Below, in pieces: positions 12,144-27,100 of a DNA stretch of 64,000 bases. Origin of the DNA: Ancylostoma caninum. Taxonomy: Eukaryota; Nematoda; Chromadorea; Rhabditida; Ancylostomatidae. The stretch lies in assembly GCA_037903475.1 (NCBI GenBank), contig JBAJFG010000152.1:62001-126000 (forward strand). The letters run 5' to 3'. The first letter of the stretch is position 1; each line of letters begins with the position of its first letter. The notes beneath the pieces are model-generated. The model saw only the letters and a program-made list of their open reading frames with translations, did no database searches and was not told the DNA's origin. Both the position numbers and the translations under genes were made by a program.

Positions 12144-15100
12144 GTAAGGCAGCACCGTCGTCGCGCTGCTCCGTTTTCGTGCCTCATTTTGTTTTTGCTT
12201 TTGTTGGTGGAGTGTGGGAGTCTCACACAGCGATCGAGAGCAATTTCGTAGCATCTTCTCTCATCGTGAAACCTGATAGCCTGCGGGAGTTCGGGGCGAG
12301 GTGGCGGACGCATGCACGACTGCTGGCCGGCTGGCCCGCGGCGTTTGTTCTCCTGATTGCCATCCGTCGCGTCACCGCTGCTACGCTAGCAGCCCTCGGG
12401 CCGATTAGGGACAAAATCGCCGCTCGTTCACTTTACGTATGCGCATTTGCAATTCTCAAACATCACCCCCTGGAAATACATGCATAAAGGAGAGAAACGC
12501 AAGCTCAGCAGGAGGCTTCTGGCCAGGCTGCACTTTGCCTTTACACGCGTACCTGCTGTTCCTTGGATGGATCACGTGGACAGCCATTACGCCCCACACT
12601 AATGTCCTTGTCCTTTGAATAAAGCAGCTGCTTAGTGTGACACTTTCCGTAGGCTCTGTCATCCCCTTATTAGGGAGTAATAGTCTGTGGAATGGTTGTT
12701 TCACGGTAAAAAATGCAGAATTCGTCGAGGTATTCGGAGAGAAATAGAGATTTTTTCTTTTTCATTTGTCCTGTTTTATTTTGGTTATACATCGAACAAG
12801 AAAAAAACTGTTGTGAAGTGGGTCTTATGTTTAAAGTTTTCAACGTGTAATAGCGAAAAGGAAATTAAAAAGTATACATTTGTTCAATGCACGGGTGCTT
12901 TCGAGGTGTGCAACAGTACTCCCAGGATGCAATCTCTCCCATGGTCTCGCATTATGGCTCTACTGACTCTATTCCTAAGGCTACATAACGAGGCAGCAGG
13001 AGCAGCGTCGGTGTATCTCGTCAAATTGTTATGAACCCAGATATCCTAGGATTTGCGCGGCTATGTGAAACACTGGAGTTTGACGTCTATGTGGTGCGGG
13101 TAATAAACAATCATATGTATAGGTGTTCATAAGTCATCAAATTACTCCCCGAGAAAGCTAATCGTAGTCAGCAATGAAATATCACATTATCCATGAAAAT
13201 CATATATGTTGAGTAGAAGTCTACAAGCCATATCACGCACTACATTTACGATCTTGCTTATGATACTACTGCGATCCAGAGAGTGAGTAGAGTGCAAGGA
13301 AAGTACCTTTGCGCGTCGAACATTTGGTGAAACACGGGCACGAATTTTTATCTGCTATTTAGCCGCTATTTACAAATTAGCCAGCCAATAGCAAGTGCTC
13401 AAGAGTCAAATGACGTTAGGGATTCCCTCGAGGTAGGATAACTTCCATAGTGCTCTAGCAATCGGCAGTCGTGAAGAGCGGTTGCCTAAAGGCAGCACCC
13501 ACGGAAATTTTCGACCTCGATATTTTGGCACAGTCTGAGGTAGTCACAGGCACTGGACACTTACAATGCTGAAAGCAGTCCAAATCTTCAAAATCCCCGT
13601 TTTTTTTTTCAGAACAGAACCTCTCCTCTCATCGCTTTCAAGCGCTCGGGCCGATTTCGCGACCTGTTCGATATGGACTAATCTAAAAAAGTCGATACCA
13701 CCGCCTTTTTGTCAGCTGTTTTGGGGCGAAATCGGTTTTCGGCGTTGTTTTGAAGAACTTCTGAAGTTGAGGAAAGAAAATGGATTTTGAGAAAGCTAGA
13801 GTGACCGACTGAGGTATTGCAGGGACACCAACGCTTTCTAAAACGATCCCAGAACCATGAAAAAATTCAAAAATGAGACATTGGCGAAAATCAGCCGTAT
13901 GAGTGACCAAACAAGTAGATTTTTTTTGTAAAAATGACAAGTGGAGAAATATTTTGTGCTGAGCAGAGCAAAAAATGACGGTAAAGTATGAAGGAAGCGC
14001 TCTGACATGAGAAGAAAAGAAATGACTACCTACCAGATCAGCTGGCAACGATGCTCCGCAGCTGTTACGACTCGATCGAACGAACCCACGCTGATCCTGC
14101 TGATCCAGGATCTTGTAAATTCAACTAGTTACATCTTGGAAACGGTTGAGTTTGCCTTATTACTGTCACAAAAGACAGACACAAAACTCCTCGTGAGTGC
14201 TGCATTTAAAAGCATTTTATCTTGCAATTAATTTCCGAGGAAGTTGTAGGACAGCTATTCCACAAGGTTTTCATTTACCAATTCTGAGATGGGATTAGAA
14301 ACTTGCTTTTTGAAAGCTGACAAAACAAAAACAGCTATTGGTGCAGTTTCTAGCATAATAACAGATTTGTGGGAGCGCTTCTGGATGCAATTTGGCTTTC
14401 TCCGCTTCAAAATTCCTGGAAATTTTCCGCCATAGTTGCCTAATTCTGAAGTCCGCTGGCAGTACATACGGGGGTGAGGGGAAAGGGGGTGGGTGCGAGG
14501 TTGGGGTTCGTTTGACATTCTTGCGAAATTGACTGTAATAATTCAATAAGAAGCACTGAAAACACCATCCCGATTCCGTGGATTTCCCAAGCTTTCCGAG
14601 CTATTTCACCGTTGGACCTGAGTTACGTTCTTCAAAACCCCGTCGCAACCTGTAGTTCGTGCTTAGGGGTCTGCAATTCTGTGTTACAAGTCCAGCGGGT
14701 TCCTTCTGAAGATGCTGCATCCGAGCCGAGCGAGAGTAATCAAATGCGAAAGGAATATTGAATGGTAATCAGTGTTTACGCAGAAACGAAGCCGTAGGAT
14801 AATTGCGCATGGGACGAGGCGAGCAACATGTCGAGAATGTCTTGAGGGACAAGTTTCACTGATTTCAGTAAACGGACCACCTTCGACCGACACACGACCA
14901 ACTACCAGGCGTGGCGCGAGCAGATGACAGTGTGCGACCTGCTCAACGAGTACGACGCCGCCGTACGGCCGAGTGGACGTACGCCATACAACAATACCAG
15001 TCAGTTTACTGGTTCCTTACCTAAGAGGGTTGTGCGATCTGAAGCTTTCTCAGTGCAGAACCTGATTCGTGTACGCTTTGCATTCACTTATACCTTTTCG

Positions 15101-18100
15101 AATTGAAATTACTGCTTTGCAGAAGGCCCTGTGATAGTAACTACAAGCCTGAACATTCGGTCCATCTCGGCCGTATCCGAGAAGAACATGGTGAGACACG
15201 TCACTCCCTTCTGCTATCCTATATTTATATGTACTTTTCTCTCCTGAAACAACTGATTTTTAAATTAAAGGAAAACAAACGAAAAATGTATTCATGAGAT
15301 ACTTGTCTTCGTTGTCTTATTTGAGATTTTAGACGGTACTTTTAGTGCTTATTTTTGATGATTTTCACCTAGGTTATTCCAGTTAGGTTGACGCAAATTC
15401 CACCCCTTCCCTCGTCTGCATGTTGCTTAGAGAATCCAACAGGCGAAAAGAGACTGTGACTGCCCTACCGAATTGTTTGATTTTTTTTGTGATGTCAGGA
15501 GATATGAGATCTAACCTGGGACCCATCCTACTAAATACTCCATGAAGTTTACGTCGATCACTGTGGCTTCATTGTGATATGATAAAATTTATCTTTAAAA
15601 ATTTAAGTATGTTCACGACTGATGTTGCGCCAACAATATTTAATCGCTCCCAAGGACTTTTCCTGTGAACCTGGCATGGTGTTCTAACGGTTTTTCTGCC
15701 AACCAGATCATTATGCTGCGAACTTCATTGCCAGAGCCAAGCATGATAATGGGAAATACCGACCATAAATACGACCCCCCCTATTCCTTCGTCCCACCCC
15801 CACCTCTTCACAACCCCCTTCCCCATCCCCTCCTGTTCCCTCATGTTTTCCCTGTACACCGAGCAGTTTCAAGGAAGAAGACGCAAAAGATTGGCAGTGC
15901 GAATTGGCTCAGCGCTGGCTGCTGTGCGCCCACAGATTCGGTTCAAGACGCCTTCAAGAAGTTTTTGCATGGATCGAAATCACTTCAGAATTAAGTGTGG
16001 AGCTACTCGAAAATGAAATATGGAAAGCGAGATTGCTTGCACATGCGAGAATTCGCCTGCAGGGCCCGTCAATTCATGGAAAAGTAGGGTGATTAAGATA
16101 TCGTGCTGAAGTTGTTTGACGAAGAATCAGCAGATGCTTTTCAGAACCTCCACAGAGCACAATTAGATCTGTCTTCTACCAAAGTTTCACTTATCTAAAG
16201 ATTCATTTGCTTTTGGGAGCTCGATGAGAAATTTGGCGGAATTCCCATCGATTTCCCATCTAAATTACGGTAGAACGAGCAAACTTCGCGGAGCGAGATT
16301 CTGTATTCAAATGAGAAATTTCCTCTTCTAAAACGAATAGAAGAAAAGTTTTCATGATATTTGCAAATGGCTTTTTTCAGTGACATCCCAAAAAGATCTA
16401 CTCCATTTTCATTTTTTTCTCTTCGAATTGCGAGGTTTTCACTTCCTCAACTCCCATGAAGAGAATTTGCCTTCTGCACCTGAAATTTCACCAATTTCAC
16501 GTAATAAAGCTCTAGGCATTCGTTCGTTTGCCCTATTATGTCTTCCCGAAGTTTCCTTCTGCCCGAGTGATTTAGATGGGAAATTTACCTCCAGAGACCC
16601 AGAAATTTGAAAAAATTTCCATCCAGCTCCCAAAAATGTATGAATTCTTAGAGAAGTGAACCTTCGATAAAAGACAGATCTGATCGTCCTCTATGAATGC
16701 AACAAAAAGCATTTGCTGATTTCGTGTCAGACAACTCAGGCACGAGGTCGAGGTCACTCTACTTTCCATGAGCTGACGGGCCCTGCAGGCGAATTCTCGC
16801 ATGTGCAGTCGGTCGATCTCTCTTTCCACACTTCATTTTCAAATAGTTGCACCCTATTTACTCTAGACTTAATTCTGAAGTGATTCCGACCCGTGCAAAA
16901 ATCTTTTGGAGGCGCCGGGAATCGAACCAGTGGGCGCGCAGAATCCAGCGCTGAGCCGATTCCGTGCTGCCAATCATTTCTGTTTTGACACGTAATGCCG
17001 TAATTGTTCTTGCTGGCGAGGCGGACCGTCTTCTGTCATAATGTCGTAGAACAATTATAACTTTCACGTTACATTCATTGGTCAAGGCACCCCTCTACTT
17101 ATACCACACTCAACCTTCCAATACGACCCCCCCCCCCCACCTTTCCAGCCCTCTACCATACGATCCCCTCATGAGAAATTCCCATCGGACGCTTGATCCT
17201 GTTCATTGCTCCGACGTTTTGGACAAATCATCCTCTCTCGAGGCCTGAATTTTTTTTCAACCTTACGACCTTCGAAGACAAAAATTTGCCCACTTCGTCA
17301 GGCAAAGAAAGATTACTACCTAGCAACCTGGTTGACAGAAGAATAGAAAGCATCATTGACCTTATTTATTTGTTTATTTATTTACTTATTTATTCATTCC
17401 CTAGCTCATTTCTTCTCTACGTATTTTTCATACGCTTGGCAAACTATCGAATAACTGTGAAGTAAATGTTACAGGAGTTCGTGGCGCAGTTCCGATTTCG
17501 CCAGGAATGGTTCGACGACCGATTACGCTTTATGGATCATCAGGTTCGAAGTTTCAGAAGCGAAATGTAACAAGGTCGTTCCTCGATACGCTCGTCTTTC
17601 AGGGACCGCTTTCGCCAGAGTATCGTAACTTTGAATTCATCCATGTGGCCAGAGATCAACGCTTATGGATCCCTGACACATTTTTCCAAAACGAAAGAAA
17701 CGGGTGGTACCACATGTTGGACCAGGTTGGTGCTCGAATTTCCTGCATGCGATGATTTGTTCATACATACGTTGTCGAAGTCAACACACTAAGTTCAATA
17801 AATTATCGAATTAATCAAATTATCCTAGTCATCGCTAGCTCAGTTATCTTTTTTTTGACATTTTTGTTTTTTTTTTTGTTCATTTTCTTCTAGTATTGAT
17901 ATTGTATTGTATTTTTATTCTATGGCTCCATACAATAGTCCTTGCTGAGTTCTCGCTAGAACTAACATAATTTTCCCTATAAACCTGAGAAACACATCGG
18001 AAACGTATACTTATCTGGGGTGTCTGCTTTTTTTTCGATCGCTGCTGGTCGACACTTCTAAAGAATTTAAAACTTACCAGAATAATTTATGCCTTCCTCG

Positions 18101-21100
18101 TGAATGACACTGCTTCCCGCTCAGGATTACCCACTTCTTAATCTAGTGGGGAGGATGCTGGGTGGGAAAAGCAGCGGGGTAGTATGAAGTTGCTCGAAGA
18201 TTTCGATCCCGTCGGTGCTCTGCTTTAAGGGGTTAGAACACATCTAAGATAGAGTGAAAGATACTCGCGAGTTTCTCAGGGCCGCTAGGCAAGAATGATG
18301 TACAAAAATAGCCGTTATCTAAGACAACGCTTCCCATCAAATGTGACTCTTTTTGATCTCCGGGGTTAATCCCCACCTCCCTGGTTGGGAAATGTCAAGG
18401 AAGATTCTTCTCCTTTCATTTCCCCCGGCATGTAGAGCACTTCAGAAACTGTTTGCCACAATCGTCAAAAATTCATGAGCTGTTTTCTGCCCAATCATCC
18501 CAATCTCCAGGAACACCGACTTCTATTGAATGCTAGCATAGCTAGAAAATTAAATGTTTTCTTTCTTCTAATGTTTTTTTTGCAGGAATTAGGGGTCCTT
18601 GAGGACAATTAGATTTTGGATCCAGAATCTTCTCTAGATAGTTGTTTGAGAAAGAAATTCACACTGCATAGAAAACGATACCCTAGTTCCGAGTCGCAGG
18701 AATTGTGGATACCAGGGAGAGTGGGAGGCATGTCGCTCCCCGTGAGCATGGAGTTTTCAAAATACCTCCTAATATGAATAAAATGTAGCTGCAAATGATT
18801 TATAACTTTTTTATACTACTTTTGCATGTTTACTGCTGAAAGCATGAACTCAAAATAAGTGGTACTCTTCAAGTCCTGTCGTGTGAATTTATTATTGGAT
18901 AACATACATATGTATATACATTAATCAGTAGACGAGAGAATTTCTTTCAGGAGAATCGCTTCTTAAAGATTCGCTCAGACGGGAAACTCATTTATGATAG
19001 AAGGTGTGTTTTTTGAACGTTCACATATTGCCGTCCTAGTTTTTTAATCACTGGAAAGGTGGCAACGACTTCACGGATTGTGTAGTTTCCTTTGTGGGAC
19101 TCGCTGCTGTCGCTCTCTAGAATGCCCCGTCGACAATGGGGTTTTACGCTACGCTCTGATGCAATTAGCCGGAATCGAGTCGCATCCTCGAGTAGCAACA
19201 AGAGCTCGGCAGGGACCCGACCGCCTTGGATAAAACCTGAAAAACTGCTCATTTTAGGTTAACACTTCACTTATCGTGTTCCATGCATTTATCGCGTTAT
19301 CCAATGGACTCGCAGAACTGCGAGATCGCTTTTGCATCATGTGGGTGCCAATCCCCTAGAGGATTTGCCAAAACCCCTGGAACAGAGCAACGTTAGTTTT
19401 AAGATGCCTACACCACCGACGACATCAAGTACGAGTGGGACGTCGAGGCGATCCGAATCCACGACGGCGCCAACGGAGCTCTGCCTAATTTCGACATCGC
19501 GAAATTCACGAACGGGACGTGCCACTCGAAGACGAACACCGGTAAATCCCTCCTAGGTTATGGCTACAAATTCAAATGTGTGCCACTCGCAATTCAATTT
19601 GATTTGATTTATCAGAAGAACCTGTACCCTTTGCATCCTTCTACATATTTACATGGAGCGAAAGCGGAAGGAAACACATCTGACGAGGGAAGGATACCAG
19701 ATGTCTGTTGCATTTCAGAATGAGATATGCCTCCTTAAGTGAAGTTGATTGTGTTGATCTTGAATATGTTTTCGTTTGGCGCTCATTGCCATTGCGGAAG
19801 AAGTTATGACCTTGTCTGTGCAGTATATGTGCGCAGTTTCTGCATTAGCCTACCATAACTCCATATACTATACATAGGAGGCAGTGGCGGACGCAGAAAG
19901 TGGGCGGGAGGGGGGGCGTGGGAAGAAAAGTGGGGTCTCCGCCGTTTTGGGGACCCAGACGGAAAATAAAATTAATAATAATATTAATTATAATAATAAA
20001 CAATAAATAAAAAAATATATTAAAAATAATAATGAAAATAAACAATTAAAAATAAACTAACACAAGATTTTTATTTGTATTGTAAAGCAATTTCGAAAAT
20101 TTGGCGACCCATTCTCGGGGGGGGCGCGCCCCCCCCCCCCCCCCCCCCCCTGCGTCCGCCACTGATAGGAGGCGGTGCCGTCCAAAATGGATGCAGATGC
20201 CGTGATCGGCAGTCCAAATAACCCTATATGCAAAATATCAGAAAAAAATGCATCACTGCGGGTACAGAATTGCTCCTTGCTCGTTTATTTTTACTACCAT
20301 TTGCAAGGAAACGATACTTCATTGGAGACCAATCGTTACGTGGTGTACACTTCTTTGTGCATCTCGAAACACTGATTCCGAAACTATTTTGATCTCGATC
20401 CACTCTCGTCTCCATAAAGAGTTATGCCCGTTTTTCCAGACGCACGTGATAAAGAGGTACTCATAGATTAAGGAGCAGGGAAAGGTGTGGCGTAGTGGTA
20501 AGCATCTTGAATCTCATGGATATCCTCGCGGGTCCAATTCCCCTCAGGAGTGATTTCTTGCATTTTTCTCCCACTTACTGCTTTCCTCTGAAAGTCTATT
20601 CTATGCAGTTTTATAAATGTTTCTATTTATAATTAGAGATTTTGAAAGCTTGGAAGCATTTCGAATGATGTTCATTACCCCAACTTTGTTAACAGTGAAA
20701 CTGCTGATGGAGTTCGTTTTTGCTGAAATTTTCCATAATAGGGTTATATGAAATGCTGAACACGAATATGATATCCATTCTGTGACGTCACTCCACTTTA
20801 TAGGTATGCGGTAGAATTAGCAACAACTGCTGCGAAACACCGAATAATATTCTTGAAATTCGAAATTAAAATGGTAGTAGCATGCGAAATGATGATGGTA
20901 GTCGTGATCCGCGACTGAAATTACTCCTCTGTGGAAAAGTTGGATGGATTCTGCGCGATGCCCATACTACCCCATACCCAATGATCGTTCCCTAGTGAGT
21001 GGTAAGCGGCAGTAAATGATCAAGGTGTAATTATCTAACCGTAATTTTTGCTTTTTTTTCGCTGAAATTTTGCATACGGTTTTATTTGAAATGCTGATCG

Positions 21101-24100
21101 CAAACTCTATATCCATTCTGCACAACAACGCCTATCTTGTGGGGTTACGGAAGGTGGACGCAGAAACTGTGCGTTCGAACATATTGCACGGACAAGGTTA
21201 TAACTTCTTTTGCAGTAGTATTGAGCACTAATGGAGAGCATAGTTGAGATCAGCAAGGTCAATGTCACATTATGAGGCACATTCCATTTTGAAGTGCCGC
21301 AGACATTCATCCCTTGTTAGCAAAGTGAGAAATTAGGATCAAAATGGCATAAGAAATGAAAGAATGGCAAAATTTGTTGACCATTTCTTGCCATAACCTT
21401 GGGACGCAACTTTCTGAGAATGCTGACATACAATAACTTGCGAAGACACGAGCTGATATTCTCGTTTTTTTTTAAACCTGGTCACCCGTCTGCTCTAAAA
21501 TTTATGATCGACATATGTACGTAAAAACCAAAGCTTTTTCTTTTTTATTTATGCTCATCTAGTCACATTTGGTTGCTCGCAACGGCAGTGTATGACCGAA
21601 ACTTTCGAGTCCAACACCTTTCTGACATGAAACTGATTCTCCTATATTCCTATAGCTGAAACTGAAGCGTAATGGAGAAAGTCGGTACTCGTTTCCATTC
21701 AGGTGAGTACTCCTGCCTAAGAGTAGAGCTGAAGTTGAACCGTGTGTTCTCGTTCTTCCTCCTACAACTGTACATCCCGTCATCCATGCTGGTTGGCGTC
21801 GCCTGGGTTTCTTACTGGATCGACTGGAAGAGTACGGCAGCTCGCGTACCCCTGGCCATCGTGACACTGCTCACGATGATCACCACTTCGCACGGTTAGT
21901 TTTTCCCTATCAAGTTGATTTTGACGCCGACGCTTCCCCTTTCAGCCATCAATTCAAATCTGCCACCTGTTTCTTACGCGAAGTCGATCGACATTTGGGT
22001 TGGCGCATGCGTTGGTAAGCGTTTCACAACTATTTTGTTACTGATTTCGCGTTTTCATTTTCAAGTCTCTTTCAGTGTTCATCTTCTTTTCACTGATCGA
22101 GTACGCTGTGGTCAACTACATGGGAATCATGGACGAGCACAGGTAGAGAGTCATTTCTAAATATCTCTGCTAGGAAGAAACAAGAGGAGTGCTTCAGGCA
22201 AATGCGCAAAGCAGCGTGCAATCGCAGTCGTCTTTCAAACGTGATCGACAATCAGTTCTACATGCAATGCGTCGAGCAGATGACTTCACCGACCTCCTTG
22301 GTCGGATTTAGCCCACAAGAGAAGAAGGTACGCGAGCGTGACAAACAAATCGGGGTGTGTTGAACTTTAGGGGTAACCTACCTTCGATTTCGGAAGCGTC
22401 TCACTTTTGGTATTCATTTGGTATTCATACACATTGGGTGATATGTAGTGAATTCACAGAAATCGTCCTCAAGTCTTCAAGGGAGCGAGGTGGGAGGGGG
22501 GAGGGGGGGGGGGGAGCGAGGTAGAAAGAGTGCATGAAAATCATGTGGTTCGTAGATAGCAGCGGTCAAAAAAGGCACCACAGCACTTCCCATCGTCCGT
22601 TCTTCTTTTGGAAGTTCTATAAGAACTGAAAAGAATGTCAAGGCTTTATATGACATAGATAATTCTGAGCACGAGAGCTGTCAAAAAATCCCAAGCAACC
22701 CTCCCCCCCCCCTCCCCGCGCTCCTGCATCACCATGTCCACATTTATTAGTGTGGTTAGTCTGAATTACTTTAAACTACACAGATTTGGAAGTCCGTGAT
22801 CAACTTGAAACGGGTATGGTGGCCTTGAAGATCGTTAGTAATTTTTTTGAAGATGAATTATTCCAGCGCCTTCTTCGACGGAAACGCAACAAATCTCTGG
22901 AGCTACGAGAAGAGGAAGTTGGCATGGAATATGACGGTATTGAGCTAGGAGATATTGCGCCACCGAGAACAGCTGGACATATAGAACAGGGATGGACATT
23001 CCAGGTACAGTTCATGACGTGTGCTTTTTCTTTTGAAACGTTTTCCCCCTCACAAAATTCCAACGAAATTATTTAATTTATTCTAAACAGGTTAATTTAC
23101 TTATTGGAAAAATCTTTCTCAGACACAAAAACTATAGTAGAGAAGCAAAATTTTCGGAGGCTCAGTACCCCAACGGCTGAAAGCGCTGAGAACAACATCA
23201 ACTGAACATCAACTGAAGTACTCGGCAAAATAGGAATTCGGAGATTGTGTGTTGAAAGGCACTTGACCTAGTGTTGTATAGCGCAGTGGCAATGAGTTTT
23301 CCGTCAAGCGCAAGGTATCGGGTTCGAATCCTGCAGGCGCCAACTCTTTTGTGAACGGTTTTTCCGGCGAGAAACTTTTGCAGATTGTTTTCCCAAGCTG
23401 TTCTGGCTTCATGGAGGGACGGCAAAAATTTTGCTCCATGGGAGGATCGAACTCCCGACCTCGGCTTTTCTCATTCTTATAAGTACCACGCGCTAACCAG
23501 CTGCGCCAATGGAGCATGGCGAAAATTTCGAGATTTTTCTTCACAAAATTTTATTCCTGTTACTGTTGATCCCATTGAATGAGGAACGGTGGAGAACGAA
23601 CATGGAAATAGCATTGTACTCGATCTTGTGTTGCATAGCGCAGTGGCAATGAGTTTTCCGTCAGGCGCAAGGTATCGGGTTCGAATCCTGCAGGCGCTAA
23701 CTCTTTTGTGAACGGTTTTTCCGGCGCGAAACTTTTGCAGATTGTTTTCCCAAGCTGTTCTGGCTTCATGGAGGGACGGCAAAAATTTTGCTCCATGGGA
23801 GGATCGAACTCCCGACCTCGGCTTTTCTCATTCTTATAAGTACCACGCGCTAACCAGCTGCGCCAATGGAGCATGGCCAAAATTTCGAGATTTTTCTTCA
23901 CAGAATTTTATTCCTGTTACTGTTGATCCCACTGAATGAGGAACGATGGAGAACGAGCATGGAAATAGCATTGTACTCGATCTTGTGTTGCATAGCGCAG
24001 TGGCAATGAGTTTTCCGTCAGGCGCAAGGTATCGGGTTCGAATCCTGCAGGCGCTAACTCTTTTGTGAACGGTTTTTCCGGCGCCAAACTTTTGCAGATT

Positions 24101-27100
24101 GTTTTCCCAAGCTGTTCTGGCTTCATGGAGGGACGGCAAAAATTTTGCTCCATGGGAGGATCGAACTCCCGACCTCGGCATTTCTCATTCTTATAAGTAC
24201 CACGCGCTAACCAGCTGCGCCAATGGAGCATGGCGAAAATTTCGAGATTTTTCTTCACAAAATTTTATTCCTGTTACTGTTGATCCCATTGAATGAGGAA
24301 CGGTGGAGAACGAACATGGAAATAGCATTGTACTCGATCTTGTGTTGCATAGCGCAGTGGCAATGAGTTTTCCGTCAGGCGCAAGGTATCGGGTTCGAAT
24401 CCTGCAGGCGCTAACTCTTTTGTGAACGGTTTTTCCGGCGAGAAACTTTTGCAGATTGTTTTCCCAAGCTGTTCTGGCTTCATGGAGGGACGGCAAAAAT
24501 TTTGCTCCATGGGAGGATCGAACTCCCGACCTCGGCATTTCTCATTCTTATAAGTACCACGCGCTAACCAGCTGCGCCAATGGAGCATGGCCAAAATTTC
24601 GAGATTTTTCTTCACAAAATTTTATTCCTGTTACTGTTGATCCCATTGAATGAGGAACGGTGGAGAACGAGCATGGAAATAGCATTGTACTCGATCTTGT
24701 GTTGCATAGCGCAGTGGCAATGAGTTTTCCGTCAGGCGCAAGGTATCGGTTTCGAATCCTGCAGGCACTAACTCTTTTGTGAACGGTTTTTCCGGCAAGA
24801 AACTTTTGCAGATTGTTTTCTCCAAGCTGTTCTGGCTTCATGGAGGGACGGCAAAAATTTTGCTCCATGGGAGGATCGAACTCCCGACCTCGGCATTTCT
24901 CATTCTTATAAGTACCACGCGCTAACCAGCTGCGCCAATGGAGCAGGGCCAAAATTTCGAGATTTTCCTTCACAAAATTTTATTCCTGTTACTGTTGATC
25001 CCACTGTATGAGGAACGATGGAGAACGAGCATGGAAATAGCACTGTACTCGATCTTGTGTTGCATAGCGCAGTGGCAATGAGTTTTCCGAGATTTTTCGC
25101 AATAGCATTGTACTCGGTCTTGTGTTGCATAGCGCAGTGGCAATGAGTTTTCCGTCAGGCGCAAGGTATCGGGTTCGAATCCTGCAGGCGCTAACTCTTT
25201 TGTGAACGGTTTTTCCGGCGAGAAACTTTTGCAGATTGTTTTCCCAAGCTGTTCTGGCTTCATGGAGGGACGGCAAAAATTTTGCTCCATGGGAGGATCG
25301 AACTCCCGACCTCGGCATTTCTCATTCTTATAAGTACCACGCGCTAACCAGCTGCGCCAATGGAGCATGGCCAAAATTTCGAGATTTTTCTTCACAAAAT
25401 TTTATTCCTGTTACTGTTGATCCCATTGAATGAGGAACGGTGGAGAACGAGCATGGAAATAGCATTGTACTCGATCTTGTGTTGCATAGCGCAGTGGCAA
25501 TGAGTTTTCCGAGATTTTTCACAATAGCATTGTACTCGATCTTGTGTTGCATAACGCAGTGGCAATGAGTTTTCCGTCAGGCGCAAGGTATCGGGTTCGA
25601 ATCCTGCAGGCGCTAACTCTTTTGTGAACGGTTTTTCCGGCGCGAAACTTTTGCAGATTGTTTTCCCAAGCTGTTCTGGCTTCATGGAGGGACGGCAAAA
25701 ATTTTGCTCCATGGGAGGATCGAACTCCCGACCTCGGCATTTCTCATTCTTATAAGTACCACGCGCTAACCAGCTGCGCCAATGGAGCATGGCCAAAATT
25801 TCGAGATTTTTCTTCACAAAATTTTATTCCTGTTACTGTTGATCCCACTGTATGAGGAACGATGGAGAACGAGCATGGAAATAGCATTGTACTCGATCTT
25901 GTGTTGCATAATGCAGTGGCAATGAGTTTTCCGTCAGGCGCAAGGTATCGGTTTCGAATCCTGCAGGCGCTAACTCTTTTGTGAACGGTTTTTCCGGCAA
26001 GAAACTTTTGCAGATTGTTTTCGCAAGCTGTTCTGGCTTCATGGAGGGACGGCAAAAATTTTGCTCCATGGGAGGATCGAACTCCCGACCTCGGCATTTC
26101 TCATTCTTATAAGTACCACGCGCTAACCAGCTGCGCCAATGGCCAAAATTTCGAGATTTTTCTTCACAAAATTTTATTCCTGTTACTGTTGATCCCACTG
26201 AATGAGGAACGGTGGAGAACGAGCATGGAAATAGCATCGTACTCGATCTTGTGTTGCATAGCGCAGTGGCAATGAGTTTTCCGTCAGGCGCAAGGTATCG
26301 GTTTCGAATCCTGCAGGCGCTAACTCTTTTGTGAACGGTTTTTCCGGCAAGAAACTTTTGCAGATTGTTTTCCCAAGCTGTTCTGGCTTCATGGAGGGAC
26401 GGCAAAAATTTTGCTCCATGGGAGGATCGAACTCCCGACCTCGGCATTTCTCATTCTTATAAGTACCACGCGCTAACCAGCTGCGCCAATGGAGCATGGC
26501 CAAAATTTCGAGATTTTTCTTCACAAAATTTTATTCCTGTTACTGTTGATCCCACTGAATGAGGAACGGTGGAGAACGAGCATGGAAATAGCATCGTACT
26601 CGATCTTGTGTTGCATAGCGCAGTGGCAATGAGTTTTCCGTCAGGCGCAAGGTATCGGTTTCGAATCCTGCAGGCGCTAACTCTTTTGTGAACGGTTTTT
26701 CCGGCAAGAAACTTTTGCAGATTGTTTTCGCAAGCTGTTCTGGCTTCATGGAGGGACGGCAAAAATTTTGCTCCATGGGAGGATCGAACTCCCGACCTCG
26801 GCATTTCTCATTCTTATAAGTACCACGCGCTAACCAGCTGCGCCAATGGCCAAAATTTCGAGATTTTTCTTCACAAAATTTTATTCCTGTCACTGTTGAT
26901 CCCACTGAATGAGGAACGATGGAGAACGAGCATGGAAATAGCATTGTACTCGATCTTGTGTTGCATAGCGCAGTGGCAATGAGTTTTCCGTCAGGCGCAA
27001 GGTATCGGTTTCGAATCCTGCAGGCGCTAACTCTTTTGTGAACGGTTTTTCCGGCGAGAAACTTTTGCAGATTGTTTTCCCAAGCTGTTCTGGCTTCATG

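Noticed and set aside
12074..12487. 137-codon + frame overlapping the signal-peptide exon
   Set aside because: It is a different frame from the phase-matched leader exon and shows no recognisable domain.
23004..23300. Truncated channel gene lacking M4
   Set aside because: Phase-compatible exons encoding M4 and a stop were found after the array, at 38431-38671.
23273..23344. Functional tRNA on the + strand of each unit
   Set aside because: The promoter boxes fit, but the D and anticodon stems do not pair and the acceptor pairs poorly.
24146..24229. Nematode nev-tRNA-Ile(UAU) with long variable arm
   Set aside because: The variable loop is only 5 bases (AGGTC). This is a canonical class I tRNA-Ile with an intron.
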